A stretch of 64,000 bases of DNA from Marsupella aquatica (taxonomy: Eukaryota > Marchantiophyta): positions 16,926,001 through 16,990,000 of the forward strand of contig OZ316895.1 of NCBI GenBank assembly GCA_973895155.1. Reading direction: 5' to 3'. The notes beneath the pieces are model-generated. The model was not told the DNA's origin. It saw only the letters and a list, made by a program, of their open reading frames with translations, and searched no databases. The translations under genes and the position numbers were made by a program. This document shows positions 47,780 through 60,735 of this stretch, piece by piece. The first letter of the stretch is position 1. The number at the start of each line of letters is the position of its first letter.

Positions 47780-50700
47780 TCACCTTCCCTGGGATTTTTT
47801 CTTGTCTGGCCCTTTTGTTTGAAGTTTGTCTTCGACCTGTTCTTCATGCCCCTTATCAGTTTTCAATGTTTTATCCTTCACGCTGCTGCCCAGCTTGCCT
47901 CCCACCTTTGAGCCCGACCCATCTAAAGAATGTTCATTTCCAGTTCCGTCTAAATTCGAACTCCCTATTTGAGGGCTTTTCTCTAACGTATCATCAACCT
48001 TTAACTTCGTGCCTTGCTTTGTAGCATCATCGTCACTCGTCCCTAAATTCCCATTACTGTCAGTCACTTTTCCGGTATCGGCAGTTTGGTGAGGTTCTGT
48101 GCTTGCAACTTCTTGCTCCTTGGCCAGATTTGCTGGATGGTTTTTCAAAGCACCATCAATTTCTTCAGTGGCAGCTCCAGCAGAAACGAATTTCTCCAAT
48201 GCCGCATCCAGTAAGTCCTTCCATGAGGACAATCCCACTTTGTACTGTTTATACAACAAGAGAAAAGAATGAGACTTTATTCAAAAAAGTAAGTGAGGTT
48301 CAGTTCTCAACCTCTTAAAGCACAACCTGATGGCAACCACACAACGAAGCTTGGGTACATCACATGTTTCTCCGACCACACAAGCAAACTACAAAATTAT
48401 TTCAAGATGAGATATATCAGGTAGCTTTCCAAAGCAGGCGGGGTGCCTACTAGGCTGAAATCTTCCTGATATTCCAGCATCAGTAATTACGACAATTCAA
48501 ACCCTCCTAACATTCTGGCATCAGTCGTAAAGACGCGTACCTCCACTTGAGAGTGCTCAAAAAGCACATTGCCCCAAAACAAATTGATTTGAGATCTCAT
48601 GGCTGCGCCCTGTTCCGCAGCTTCTGCAACAGCACTTTCCTCAGTGGGTTCAGGCTTTGCGTGTTCCTTCCTTGATTTTGAAACGGCATCCACTTGAGCT
48701 CCTTGTTGCTGAGCCTCCAGTTGATCCCACATCTGTTCAGCCATCCCAAACAGATTAGAAAGACGAGTTCTCCTCCAGGATTCCTCCAGAGTCAGATCTA
48801 CAAGGCCCTACTGTCTTAACTCTTCCGAAGGAGCCTCATTCGATCTGGCGACCATTCCTAACCATCTGGATCATTCTTTTTTGTCTCGTCACTTAGGTTT
48901 AGCCCGGAACAAGCTTCATTTATTTCCAACGTGACTGAAGTGTAGCAAACCTTAAAACTTGCATCAGCACACAACCCGAAGCTGAGTCTTAAGAGCCACA
49001 CTACTAAAATAATTACCTCAGCGGCAGTCTTCATTCTTTCTTCTGCAAAACGAAATAAACTCAGGGTTTCGGCGGAATCCCAAGTCTTCAAATCAACACC
49101 ACCCGCGACAGCTGCTGCCCACTGCAGCTTGGCGCTCTCAAATTTCTCCTGTCCCAGTGCTAGAACACCCTGCCAAATAATGCTGTAGGTAAGTATGCCT
49201 CCTAAGGACTTAAACGTACAATAGAGATTCCAGTATGATGGATTCCTCCAAGAAAATGAACTAAGTCCGTTTATCATTAGTGAATATGGGACCACACAAG
49301 GTATGGCTGAACAGCTGCCTTCCATGATTGCATTCTTGAAGAAAAACGACCTAGTCCCAAAATTAACCGCTGGCTAGAATCCAGGATCCAAACTGGGACA
49401 TACGCCATGGTTATACAATTCTCCGCGTATGGGGAGAAGCACATATCCTAGGATACTTCAGAAACGTACCTCATAAAAATCTGGCTTGATTTTCAAAGCT
49501 TCCTCATATTTTTGTCCTGCTAGCTTGTAGTGCCCTCGGGCCCATTCAAAAGCTGCTTGCAACTGTTCTTTGGAGTCTGTCTTTCCTCCTGCTTCTTCGG
49601 TAGGCATCCTCTTCCGTGCAGCGCACATATAGACATTTCCCCAATTGAAGAGTGCCAATGCAGCCTAAAATGGACAAGTACCAATTAGAAAACACAAGTT
49701 CAAAGACGAAAAACCAGCCGACGTGATGAGATCCAGACCATCTCTAAGCAATAACTTTCAGTCCGAGAATATGACTCTTCACAACGCTAGGATGTCTAAA
49801 TGTCGAAACCTAGATCGAAACTCGGATGCAACCTAGCAATGAGAATTGTGCCAAGGATCGAAAGTAAGGCATTAGTAGGACCGTACCACTTCTTGAAACT
49901 TGGCTGCGGCAGCCTCAAATAGAGGCTGTGCCTCTTCACTTGTCACAGCTGCCTCAAGTGCCTCCGAGCATAGTTCCATGCCCAGCTCATGGAAATCAAC
50001 ATGTCCATCAGGATCAATTCCTGTAGAAATTGGTGAGACGGATTGATTGCATTCTAGTACATGGCTATGGAATGTTCTAAAAACTGAAGTGGTACAGCTG
50101 ATTCTATCGACTACATGACGATCATAGCTTTTCAGCAGCAGCTTCAGATAATGTCATTGAGAACAATCTAGGTTGGCGGCTGGCAGTGCCACTCTATGAT
50201 AGAAAGAGTACAAAGAAGCTCTGCGAACATGAAAGACATACCTACTTGATAACTCATCCCCATTTTAGAAAAAGGACAAACAGAACCCCCATAGATATAT
50301 CATCCTCGGAATCTATGGGGTGTTCAGGAAAAATATCTCACCAACATGGGTACGGAACAATTGAGCAAAGTCAAACAGCCAGTCATCAATCTCCATCTCC
50401 TCCCCAGCTGGCTGCCCATCGTCTTTCTTCACTGACTTATTTGTTTTATCTTCGGATATTTCTTCTCCAACTTCTGGAGGATCAACTGCACTGACTACTA
50501 AGCTCTTATCTTTATCTACAGTGTCTTCCTCAGCTGGATCCTCGTCTTCAGAAATGTCTTCCGTTGTGTCCACCACCTCATCATCCTCAGGAACTGGCGG
50601 CTCTTGCTCAGGGCTGACTTCAACTATGTGCAACCTCAAAAGCTCAAGTGAGCTTTTGCTTCGCTGAACTTGCAACTTATCCACCGTTCTAGAACCTTCT

Positions 50701-53155
50701 GGAATGCTCTCATCTATTGGAACTTCAGATATTAACAGACTCTTAGCCATCTCTGCTGATTCGAACTCTGCCTCAGCTAACCGAAGCTCCTCTCTGCTGG
50801 TAATTGTTACTAGGTCTCCCTGTTCAGGATTCTGAGTTAGGACAAGGAAAGTACAGGCACCAAGATTGAATCGAACTGAAAGTCTTCTGGTCCTAAGTAG
50901 ACGATGGGAAATGAGAGTACGGATAAGAGAGTGAATTGATTTGTAAGAAAGAGCACCTCTGGATCTTGATATTTTATGAGAGCAGCTTTCAATGCAGGAA
51001 ATCTCTTCCGAACAACCTCCCTCAGTTGACCAAACCTACAAGTAAGAGCGCTGTCTGTCAGTGCAAGCACAGGCATCAAACCATTAATGCGATTTCAAAG
51101 AGATTAAATCATGCAGAAACTGCACTTATAAATCACAAAAGGTGGAAATCAAAGATGAGCAATTCGCATTATTTAAGTTGCGTAGTCCTCACCCAGAATT
51201 GATGGGGATTTCAGCCCGCCTGATATCATGCCCGAAGATGAGCTTTAATGGCCTCATTGGTAGTTTCCCGTCTGCTTCTGGCTCTGCGCTCTTTTTTGCC
51301 ACCTTTCCATCGTTTAAACTAACCGCACTGCCTACTTGACTAGCATTTCCTTCCATAACTTTTGTTTGAGATGCATTGGATATTGCTGATGACGATGGAG
51401 ACCCGTCCTCTCCACCTGTGCGTAAAGTAACTTGTGGGTCAACATTGGACCGTCCTTTCTTCTTATTCCCAGGCCTGGCCGGAAGGGATGGCCCTCTGCC
51501 ACCTTGATCAGGAGAATTGTCTGCTCCAGGAGTCGCAGTAGCGTTTGCAGAGTCTTCAGAAATTGTGCCCAAAGGGACAGAGGATCGCCTCTGCGTATCC
51601 TGCTGTGCTTGTTCCTTGTTCCCAAGAGCTATTCTCAATCGCTTTCCCAGTTCCAAAGCATCTTGATTATTGGATTCTGACTGCAGTTTGTCACGTTGGT
51701 GTCAGGAGGGCAAGATAAATATTCTTTGAGCAAAACAGGTTTGATATCTAGGAATCAGAGGGCCGTACTCAAAAGAGAGACGAATCACCATACGTCCTCT
51801 CTGATAACATTTGTATATGAGAGCCCTACCAAAGCTACTCTCTGTTCAGGAGAAAAGACTTGCTCTTCAAACTTCAATCCCCATTGGCTATTAGCCTATA
51901 CGCAAGTAATCTGGTCACATAGTTCTTTCAGTAAAATAAATAGTTGGCTCTTCCTCTTCGCAAATAAGATGATCTTATAATACTTTGCAGTGGAAACGAC
52001 AGCTAGCATACGTACAACATGGGCACCGACATTGTTAAAGGCTGATGAAACTGTCAACATAGGTTGGTATATTCGTTGTGAGATTCTATAACGCTCAATT
52101 GTAAATTTTGACCGTGGAAAAGGACAAAATCTTCTATCTTCTCTCCGGCATTTCCAGTCATTAATCATTTCCACGTCGAAAACAAATAGGTTGCGTGATC
52201 AAAGCATCGTCTGTTAAACTCCAACTGGCACTGCGATGCTCCTGGAAGAGAACTATAATGAAGCTTACCTGGAGGAGAGTTTCCACATCAGAGAGAGCCA
52301 ATTGCAATTTGCTCATTGCCTCATATGCTCGAGCTCGACGGAACAACGCTTTCCCAAACTTTGGATGAGCTTCGAGGGCCAGTGTGCACTCATGTACAAC
52401 ATTTTCATAATTCACTGGTTTTACTTGCAGAAGGCAAGCAGCTCGATTGCTGCAAGAAACAGAGGATCAATTCCTCAGGCATGCCTCCGCTTAATTATTA
52501 ACAAGACAACTCAGGTCTGTAAACTCTAAACCATTTTTTCAGATGACCAAGCGATCTTCTCGTGCATGTGTTTCTCTCTGCCAGCAAGGCCTCTGTCACT
52601 GTCTGAAAGAGAAAGGAACCTGAAAATTGGCAATGACATAGTCTGATGGTAGAATAATGTGCTTATGACTAACTGAAATCCGCAATCATGTTCTGCATTG
52701 GGGTAGACACAGTTTAAATGAGACGCACGAACTAGTTGCTAGGATAGAAAATCCGATATCCTACTGAAGTTCCTAAATTACATAGTCTTTACAAATAAGT
52801 TAGCAAGCATTCCTACCTGTAAAACACAGCCCTGTCCGGATGGCCTTCAGGTGTTAATTTGAGGGCCTGGTCATAGATATCCATGGCCCCGGCATAATCT
52901 TTCGCTTGAAAACGCCTATTTCCTTCATCTTTGAGTTCATGAGCCCTCTTGAGAAACACCTGCCAGTTTTGAAGAGTTAGTTTAGGTTTTATTTATCGGT
53001 CGGATAAACTTGAACTCCGGCTTGCATGAAGAGTAAATATCGAATTTGCTTAACCATGGCAGAGAGGATCATACCGCGTCATCAGGGTCAAGCTTGGTAG
53101 AGCCTTCACCTGAGGCCACATTTGCCTTTTTCTTCCTACCACCCGACTTCCCCAT
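47780..53155 (-). CDS. CLMP1: CLMP1/Phox-type TPR and PB1 domain protein
   Basis: Eleven exons on the minus strand: 53075-53155, 52817-52959, 52269-52449, 51193-51680, 50957-51035, 50342-50819, 49887-50020, 49470-49664, 49017-49169, 48541-48732 and 47780-48244, giving 862 aa. It starts [10 protein letters not shown], as in Arabidopsis CLMP1 (clumped chloroplasts 1; Phox2). Residues 28-135 form TPR repeats ([26 protein letters not shown]). A low-complexity linker follows, then a PB1 domain (about 275-346; [34 protein letters not shown]). An acidic stretch precedes [20 protein letters not shown], and a second helical repeat region has [14 protein letters not shown] and [14 protein letters not shown]. 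In Arabidopsis CLMP1 affects chloroplast separation and distribution, and related Phox proteins are Hsp90 co-chaperone-like. The C-terminal tail after about residue 750 is Lys/Asp/Ser-rich and lineage-specific. Confidence 0.93.
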
Positions 53156-55060
53156 CTGCAGCAAACAAATTCCATTCGCGAATAAATTCAACAGTCAAGA
53201 TACTTCTTTCGTTTATCAGAAATTTTGGAAAAGGCGCCGGTGAAGTATAGATGCAATTCAGATTATTCTCCGGTGCAGCCAAATCGAATCTCAGATCAGT
53301 ATCCTATGCATCATGATGACAGACTACTTCCCCTGTTACGAATCCTAGCCCCCTCCGCCCATTTTGAAATGCTGTTGACGAAATCCTCGTCTACTGTGGT
53401 TCGTCCTCTCTTTCTCAACTCTTGGGATCCTTATATAGCAAGTTGATATCTGAAATTGTTCAAAACCAAGAGTCCATCTGGGACATTGAACCGCTGGCCA
53501 ATCCTTATCATGTGGAAGAGTGTCCCGCGGAATTGGTTGACAGACACACTTCTCGCGGAACCCAAAATTCCATGTCTAGTTCATTCAGACGTTAACTACC
53601 ACTAGAGAAACCAGTCAGCAAGAAATATAGAGCTAAACTTGCGTCAGCTCCCGTCCAACCCGTTCACAACGAAGGACAGAACTCATCAATAGGAGCTGAT
53701 ATGCGTTGCACTGTCCAACACTGTAGGGGGAGTGGAAACACGCGCGGCACAACTACCACAGGTTTCCAAACATTCAGTGAAAAAACAAGTTCGTTCCAAA
53801 ATTACAACTTAAGATAAGAGGAACGCTCATTCCGAATATTCGTCAAAGATTAGTCAGTGCCGGTCGGCTTAAATTCCTCGAACCTCAAATTCAAGTTCAG
53901 CAGGTGTGAAAAACTGCTTGCGCGGATTCTGTAAACAAACTCAAGCCGCAAAACAAGAAGATAGTCGGGTGACCATGACCATCCTTGCCTTGAAGCCTCG
54001 CTTTGAAGCTGCATGAGGCATCAGTGTGCCCATCGGCGCTTGACGGCACAAACGACGAAGGATCATACTAGGCGTAATATAAACTTGCCAACCCAGCCTG
54101 ATTTTCAAGACAACCTAAGACCCCAGAGGTGCATGCGAGGGCTTGGGAGTACACACTCGTCGACTGCCTACTACGAAGCGGATTCCATACCAGCACTGGC
54201 ATTCCCCAAAAATCCTTATCCCCGCGGCTTTAGGCCGTCGATGTGGCTGACAATGGAAGATGCCAATGACAGGCAAAGCTATCAGGCAGTCTGGAGGCCG
54301 TGCTAGAGAGAGTACTCTGCCCCATTTTCGACCAATGCAATCTAAATCACACCTCAAAATAATTGAAGCAGTGAAAGAGCCACGCTACGCATTTCAGCAA
54401 AGCGCCGACAGCCTGAAACCCAATCCTATGCCACAAGACTAAAACCTACTACGGTGCACTAGAAGAAGCATCCTCAGCAAAGGTCCCAGAAATCCATGCG
54501 TGAAGCATTTTCTTACCCGGAAGCCGGATACGGACCCACGCTGCCTGCGACAGCAGTCGCTACTACACTTCCTCTTTCTCTTTCTCCTCCTCCTCCCGCC
54601 GCTTCTGCTGAACACCACTCGTCGCCACTTCTGCTGAACTCTGTGTCTCTGAACGAATCTCCCCTCCGAATGAGTTCGCTCGCCACAAACAAAGACCGTA
54701 GCCGCTCCACCGAGCTCTCAAAACATGGCACAAGCGACTCACAACACGAGACAGAACAGAACCGAGGCGCGAGAGCAGGGCAAAATCAGAAATGGAAGCG
54801 AAGAAGGCGAACAAGCATCACCAACATCACCACCACCACCACCACAACACCAACGAGAGATGAATCAAGCAAAGCACCCTCCGCCTCCCCTCCCTCGCTC
54901 CTCAGTCACTCGTGAGGCTGCTAAAACCCCGAATGGCTGAATTCCCTTATCTCCCAGAATCCGTGTCCATCACTCGGTGAGGCATTTGAAATTCGCAGAG
55001 GTATAGAGTATAGGGCTACGCGACATCACTACAGTAAAGTACAAATACAGTCGATCCCAA
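53156..55060 (-). promoter_or_regulatory. CLMP1-like 5' UTR intron, leader and promoter region
   Basis: The bases immediately before the start codon are TTTGCTGCAG, a strong splice acceptor ending exactly one base before the ATG, so translation starts at the first base of an exon and a 5' UTR intron lies upstream. The donor cannot be fixed. Around 54500-54900, minus strand, there are purine/pyrimidine-biased stretches, including a CAC/ACC run (about 54820-54850), typical of a leader. The two overlapping frames of about 139 and 83 codons here are of simple composition and not convincing genes. Confidence 0.45.
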
Positions 55061-55324
55061 AGCTACAGTAGAGTACGCGACTGTGCGCGAGGTGTACGAC
55101 GGATTGGATGGGAGGCTACAGTTCCTACTACCGAGCTCGTGGCTGCCGACGACGCTCCTCAACCCCACCTCAACCCCCCATTTACGTCCTCTGTTTATTA
55201 TTAAGTCTCAACTCAACCAAACGTCCTGACCAGGGTAAATTGGCTGAACTATAGTTCAATTGAAGTGATGGGCGCCTAAACATGGGCCCAGCCAGCATTA
55301 TGGGATTACTTTGCTAGTTCACCA
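55061..55324. other. Intergenic
   Basis: No gene or repeat recognised apart from the start of the composite element that follows. Confidence 0.3.
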
Positions 55325-55826
55325 AGTGATTTGCTTGATGGTATCCCAAAATGAAATGTGTTACTTGAAAGGATCTCCAAGTGATCCAGATAGTTGATTT
55401 ACCTTGAATCAATGTACTCTGCTACTAGGACGCTCAAGTTCAAATATAGTCTGAAAATGTGTTCTACGGCCATCTTCGGGCCCCTAACACTTCTACTGAA
55501 ATCAAGTCCACCCAATTTACCTGGGTCAGGACATTGGGTTAAGTTGAGACTAGGGTTGTTCAGCACTACTAGGGTGTCTCAAAGCTTTGTAATCTCTGAA
55601 TGAAGGTTACCTGTGTGTAACCATTTTTGCAGGTATCTGCTATTCTCATAATGTCTTGCCGGGAAATATTCTGGATAGTGATAACTTACTAAAATGGAGG
55701 TCAGTAGGCAGGGGTTGTAGATTGAACCCTGTTCCAAGAAAGCTCAGAAAAGCTTCCCGGCTGTCACCTATCAAATTTTCTTCACTTTCTAGTCCACACC
55801 AATGTTATCCTATACATAGTTAGGGA
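55325..55826. mobile_element. Second locus carrying hairpin families A and B together
   Basis: From 55325, AAGTGATTTGCTTGATGG and CCCAAAATGAAATGTGTTACTTG match the left half of family A (7601 onward). About 270 bp later, CCGGGAAATATTCTG and CAGAAAAGCTTCCCGG match the arm tips of family B. CACTTTCTAGT and GTTATCCTATA beyond match its right end (8370-8440). The order A then B is the same as at 7.6-8.5 kb, but with internal losses. Confidence 0.65.
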
Positions 55827-57003
55827 TGATGGTTTTTGGCCATAAACAAATGGCCAATAGCTTTCCACTAGCAATTTTGACCAATCTTTATTGCAAAACC
55901 TTGGAATGCATTTTCTGAACATAACCTTAACCACTAAGTTAAGGTCCATCAAATTTGATCAAGGTTTGAGACCCCTATGTGCAGAAATTGATTATGACCC
56001 ATGATTCATTGGGATGTAGAGAAATGTTGCCCAAACTCTTCCCTACATGCCATTTCATTGCTGGCAGTGTTTCCAAAAGAGGGAGAGTTGTTGGAGGGTC
56101 CGTGAGGTAAAGCCAAAGAGTTTTAAGGAAGGAGAAATAACTAAACCACATCTTCAAGATACAGGACGGTCATATCCCCGGTCCTATCTTTACACAGTTA
56201 ACTATACATACACATACCTAATATAACATACACAGTTTTAGGCTTGCTTCATAAGATATTCATATCTTATTTTATCTACAATGACATAGAGCAAACTAGC
56301 AACCTCGTTTGCAATAATAATGATTCCATATTTTTGTGTTCATGAGATCTAGACGATGAAAAGATACTTCTATGTTCATGAGATCTTTACAGTCAAAAAT
56401 ATTTCCCCATAATATCTCTTTCATATCAAATAACTTAGTCTACATCAACCGGTTGTCCCTAGTACCTGTTGTGATGGTTCAAATCACAATCATAGTTGCA
56501 TGCGCAGTGTATGTTTTAATATAATATTTGTTCATGGTAGCTTGTTATGTAAGGAATTGTTAATCCCTTTTGCCCTGGTACCTGCCTTACACAATGCACA
56601 CCACACCTTGACATGGAAAGTGGGTTTAATCTGTCGGCAAGCATGCAATTGTTAGTAGAATTTCTGATAATAGAGACACATGTGGGTAGGGATCCAAAAA
56701 ATGATAAAGAAAACATATTTAAAAGGATATACCATAAAATGAGGGTTGACTTAGTCATAGGCAAAGTTACATGTGTTCCTGAGGAATTGTAGCAAAGATT
56801 CTCAATCAATCAGAAGGTGGTTCATCACATTCCCATTGTCGGTCTGAATATCTGAATATGTCTTTGGTAGAAGGATGAACACCAAGGTAACAAGGATTGT
56901 CATGCTACAAGCCAGGGGTGTGGAAGGTCATTCTTATATCCTAAAGATTGAAGATCCCACAACCATGGATATTGGTAAATGCTCCATTTGTCTAGACTAC
57001 TTG
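55827..57003. other. AT-rich gene-free stretch
   Basis: No gene recognised. Minor repeats such as TTCATGAGATCT occur twice near 56340 and 56373. Confidence 0.4.
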
Positions 57004-57200
57004 CACTAGTAGAAACCGGGGCAATTTAGACCAAACCTTATGGGACTAAGTCCACTAAGTCCTGTTTCATACTTTAAATGACTCGGAACCATTGCACTAG
57101 TTCACATGAACGCTAGACAAGACTTTGAGTGTTTTCTGGTTTATGAAAAGACTATGAAAAGTAACCTTCCTACTTTGTGAAGGGTGAACACTCTAGCGCA
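57004..57200 (+). mobile_element. CACTA-like terminus
   Basis: CACTAGTAGAAACCGGGG begins at 57004, the same terminal 12 bases as the element end at 4765. Downstream, GGGACTAAGTCCACTAAGTCC forms small repeats and a palindrome, as often seen in subterminal regions of this superfamily. No second end was found. Confidence 0.4.
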
Positions 57201-59045
57201 TCATGGGTTGTATTGTTGGCTTTTGATAATGGTCATGAGGGGGTTGCAAAACTGATTGATTGACCTCTTTACCAACATCCCGCTATATTGAACACTCCAA
57301 AAATGTTGAAATGCCCTAATGTCTCATATACCCAACAAGGTCATGCTTTAACACTAAGCAACTTGTCAATCATTCAAGATTTACGTTTCTTTTACAACAA
57401 CAAGGCAAGCAACCAAATTGACTTGTAGTTAGAAGTTTTGTAGGTACCCCAAATCCATTGATATCATATATGTTAGGAAAGATAAGTATAAGGGCTTAAG
57501 GAGGGTACTCAATTTGGACAATATTCACATATGTTCAGGAGGGGTAATTGTGTAAAGACGGTGATGGCAAGGGGCATCACTCATTAAATGGCCTCATTTG
57601 TGACCAAAAAGGGTTTTGGGTTTAATAAAGTTAAGTTTGTTCGTAATTCAACCCACATAAACCCTTCCTGCCAAAGTATTTGTTTAGGGTTAGCTACACT
57701 ACACTACAATAATACTTGAGTTGATGGAGGGTGGACCTTGGAGGGAGGTGCAGGCATTTATTCTTACACCGTTACTATATTGGCAACAACGCTTGCAACA
57801 ACGGTGAACTTTGGTAAGGGAATCCCAAAGGGCCCTGTAGCGCTTGCAGTACCGTTTGGGCACATGAGTTGCTCGACCGTTGGAGGGGAACGAGTCTTCA
57901 CAGCGACTCTGCATACACTTTGCAGGTGAACACTTTGTTGCACCCTAATCCCACCACATTTCCAGCATGTTGCGTTGCGAGCAAGGTTTATTGTGTTGTC
58001 TTGGTGGACACTACTGTACAGTGAGGTTTAGTGTTCCACCTTTCTCATGGTTGGCATTGTGGAATCAGAGAAGATGGATTTGGTGTGCGAAGGATCTGCG
58101 ACAACAACCTAAACCGGCTCTCCAGGGTATTTGAGATCATCGAGCTGCAAGGCCGACCAAGCCTTTCATTGGGCAATGTGAGTGAGGTGAGGTGACCTAT
58201 CGGGCGCCCTTGTTTTTGTGGTGCCATTGCTTGACACCACAAGCAGACAACTCTTGACTTGTGATTGAGGAGTTGGAAGGGACCTGTTATGTTGGTTTAT
58301 GGATTGGAGGCGTACTCGTAGCTGCTTAGAGCGCTTTATAGCACGTTAGACTACCTGAGAGCGCGTGAGAGCTGAGAGTGCCTAAGAGCTAAGAGTTGTC
58401 AAGGAGGTAGTCACTTACAAGTTCACAATGGGAGTGACAACGTTGCGGGTAGCTCTTCAGGGCGTTGCAAGCTTAGTGTGCTTAATTGAGCTATGGCGGT
58501 ATTCACTTAACATGTCCCAACATGATTTTTGTGAGCTGGTCAAGCTGCGTACAAATTGTATCAAAGTCAGGCTGTGGGTGTTTTATGCATAGCGGAACAA
58601 CTTGACCTCACCACAGGTAGGGTTTAAGGTGGGAATAGGACAAATATGCAGTACTAGGAGCTGTGTGAGTGGTGAGCAACAATTGGTAGTGTTTGAATGG
58701 AGCAAATTTGAGCTTCTTTGTGGATGTGTGATTCATTGCGGCTAAGACCTATGACCGATTGTGTGTGCTCTGTCATGCATGTTTTCTACTTCCAAATGAA
58801 GATCGGGGACCACTGCATTGTGGCGTGCGACCTTGGAGCTACCCTTGTAGCTTGATATTTGGAACATTGCAACACCCACCAGGTGAGGTCGAGACTATCA
58901 TTGTACAATTCCCAATCTTCCTCTCCATCGCTAGAGCGTAGCTATGCCTTGTACTATGATTTGTCCTATGTGCTTTTCTAGTAACTAATGAGCATCAAGC
59001 ATTGTGAGGCAAGAGTTTCTCCTAGGAAGCGCTGTTATGATGGAT
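57201..59045. other. Gene-free stretch
   Basis: No gene recognised. Small open frames near 57700-57930 and 58045-58242 lack recognisable features. The DNA has the mixed composition of old repeats. Confidence 0.4.
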
Positions 59046-59180
59046 GAATTCTTCAAGCCTTTTTTTCTTACACGTGAACCCCGCGGTGGGGGGGGGGACC
59101 CAAAAGGCCATCACAATATATAAAAGCCCATAAAAGGCAATACATCAGGGCCAAGAGAACCCAAGCGAATTCCTCAAGCC
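59046..59180 (-). mobile_element. Short poly(A)-tailed retroposon with 14-bp target duplication
   Basis: GAATTC(T/C)TCAAGCC flanks a 107-bp insert on both sides (59046-59059 and 59167-59180, one mismatch). On the minus strand the insert ends in GTAAGAAAAAAA, so it is a retroposed copy in minus orientation. It contains a run of ten G (C on its own strand) next to CCGCGGGGTTCACGTG. The size, tail and target duplication fit a SINE or a 5'-truncated LINE 3' end. Pol III boxes are not clear. Confidence 0.8.
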
Positions 59181-60463
59181 TTGTCTACTTTAAAAAAGTC
59201 ACAATGTTTACCTTCAGCTACAGGGGATTCACATCTTTTTTAAATTGTTGCAGAGCTTCTGCCCCAGCTGCCCTTTTTTATGGTAAGTTGTACGACCTTG
59301 ATTTAAGTATTGACAATGTTGATTATACACTAGGTTTAGCTTTGGTAGAGTGATCCAAATAACCCGGGTGGAAATGTGCAAACATTTATTGTTCTTTCTA
59401 GATCTTGTAACTCAAAGGTGATAGCTTCAGTTCATTTTGTTTGAATTGCAATTGAAATTTTCCCTATGTCTTGTGAATTTTGTATGTGCGTGCGTTCTTA
59501 ATTGTATCCTTTAATTGCTTTTCTTGTTATGAAAACCTTGTTGTATTGTATTCCGCATCAGGTTAGCAGCTTATTTGGCCTCCCAAGGGGAGTTGTTGTT
59601 TGCTTTGCTTGTCACACTTGTCATTCTGCGATAAGGGGCTCAGGTGTGCATGGGCCCTCATTCTAAATCTTATCTTGCTGGATTTTGTTGCAAAAAGAGT
59701 TCCAAGGTAATACTATGTAGCCAATCATTACATTACTCTCAATTCAATTCACCGCGATTCCCAGTATCGATGCACATTAATGCTCGATGTTGGACGGATT
59801 ACACTCAGTGTTTACACTTTACATCCGATTAGTAGTTTGGGCAGTTGCGCTTGTTTTCGGGCAGCGTGTCCCTTAGCGCTTTGGTGCCTTGCAGCTGCTG
59901 TCCCGCGCCCTAAACCTGGTTGTCCCTAGTGCTGCGCCCGCCAAGTCCCTGCCCCCCATCTCGGGCCAATTCAGCAGTGAACCGGCCAAGGCATCACCTC
60001 GCGGGCCGCTTCACACATTTTGCAAAGGATCACGAATCCACCCCATCAACGTATGTACATGGAAAAGAGGGTGTACGGCCAAAAGCAAGCTAGAGGGGGT
60101 ATTATTTGATGTCACAAATGTCACATTTCAAATACCATAGAGGATGGTACTTGAAATGTACAAGGACCAAAAAGGACCATGGAAGGGCTCAGATGTATCT
60201 GAATGGGTGGCCAAGATTAGACAAGCATTACTGTGTAGCCCAAGAAGTAAAGGTGATGATTTCCTTGGTGTTGCCCTTCACTACCCACAGCCGACATTGT
60301 CACTTAAGGTACTAAGCTTAAGTAGTACTTTCTTGGAATTCAAATACCTCGTAACTCGTGTTGACCCTATGGTTTGAACTCTATGCAAGTTCCCAAGTCC
60401 ATTGTACATGGCGCGTTAGGTCGTGAGTCCTTCTACAAACATCGTTACGTGTCATATACTCGT
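59181..60463. other. Gene-free stretch upstream of the transposase-like gene
   Basis: No gene identified. Two adjoining frames (59889-60140 and 60106/60144-60377) include a MYKDQKGPWKGSDVSEWV stretch that could be the ruin of a transposon protein, but I do not recognise it. Confidence 0.35.
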
Positions 60464-60735
60464 GGACGCACTACACCTGTAAGTTTTTCTTAATCTTGAG
60501 TAAGTTTTTCTTGAGGGAAACAAGCTGCCCCGACATTGCGATGCAGAAATTTGGTGGTACTCACGGATGCACTATACCAAGTAAGTTTTTCTTGCGAGAA
60601 ACAAGCCCAAACATTGCGTATGTTGCAGAAATTTAGTGGTACTCACAGACGCACTATACTTGTAAGTTTTTCTTGCAAGAAACAAGCCCAGACATTGAGA
60701 GAAACAAGCGCGGACATCGCGTTGCAGAACTTTTG
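60464..60735. repeat. Tandem repeat carrying GTAAGTTTTTCTTG
   Basis: GTAAGTTTTTCTT occurs at about 60479, 60502, 60580 and 60661, followed in each case by an (A)GAAACAAGC stretch and an ACATTGCG-like segment. Units of about 80 bp share ACTCAC(G/A)GA(T/C)GCACTATAC. The block lies 300 bp upstream of the transposase-like gene. Confidence 0.8.

Noticed and set aside
54496-54915. Plus-strand open frame of 139 codons rich in Ser, Pro and Thr
   Set aside because: It lies in the leader or promoter of the opposite-strand CLMP1-like gene. Composition is simple (CAC/ACC runs) and no domain is recognised.
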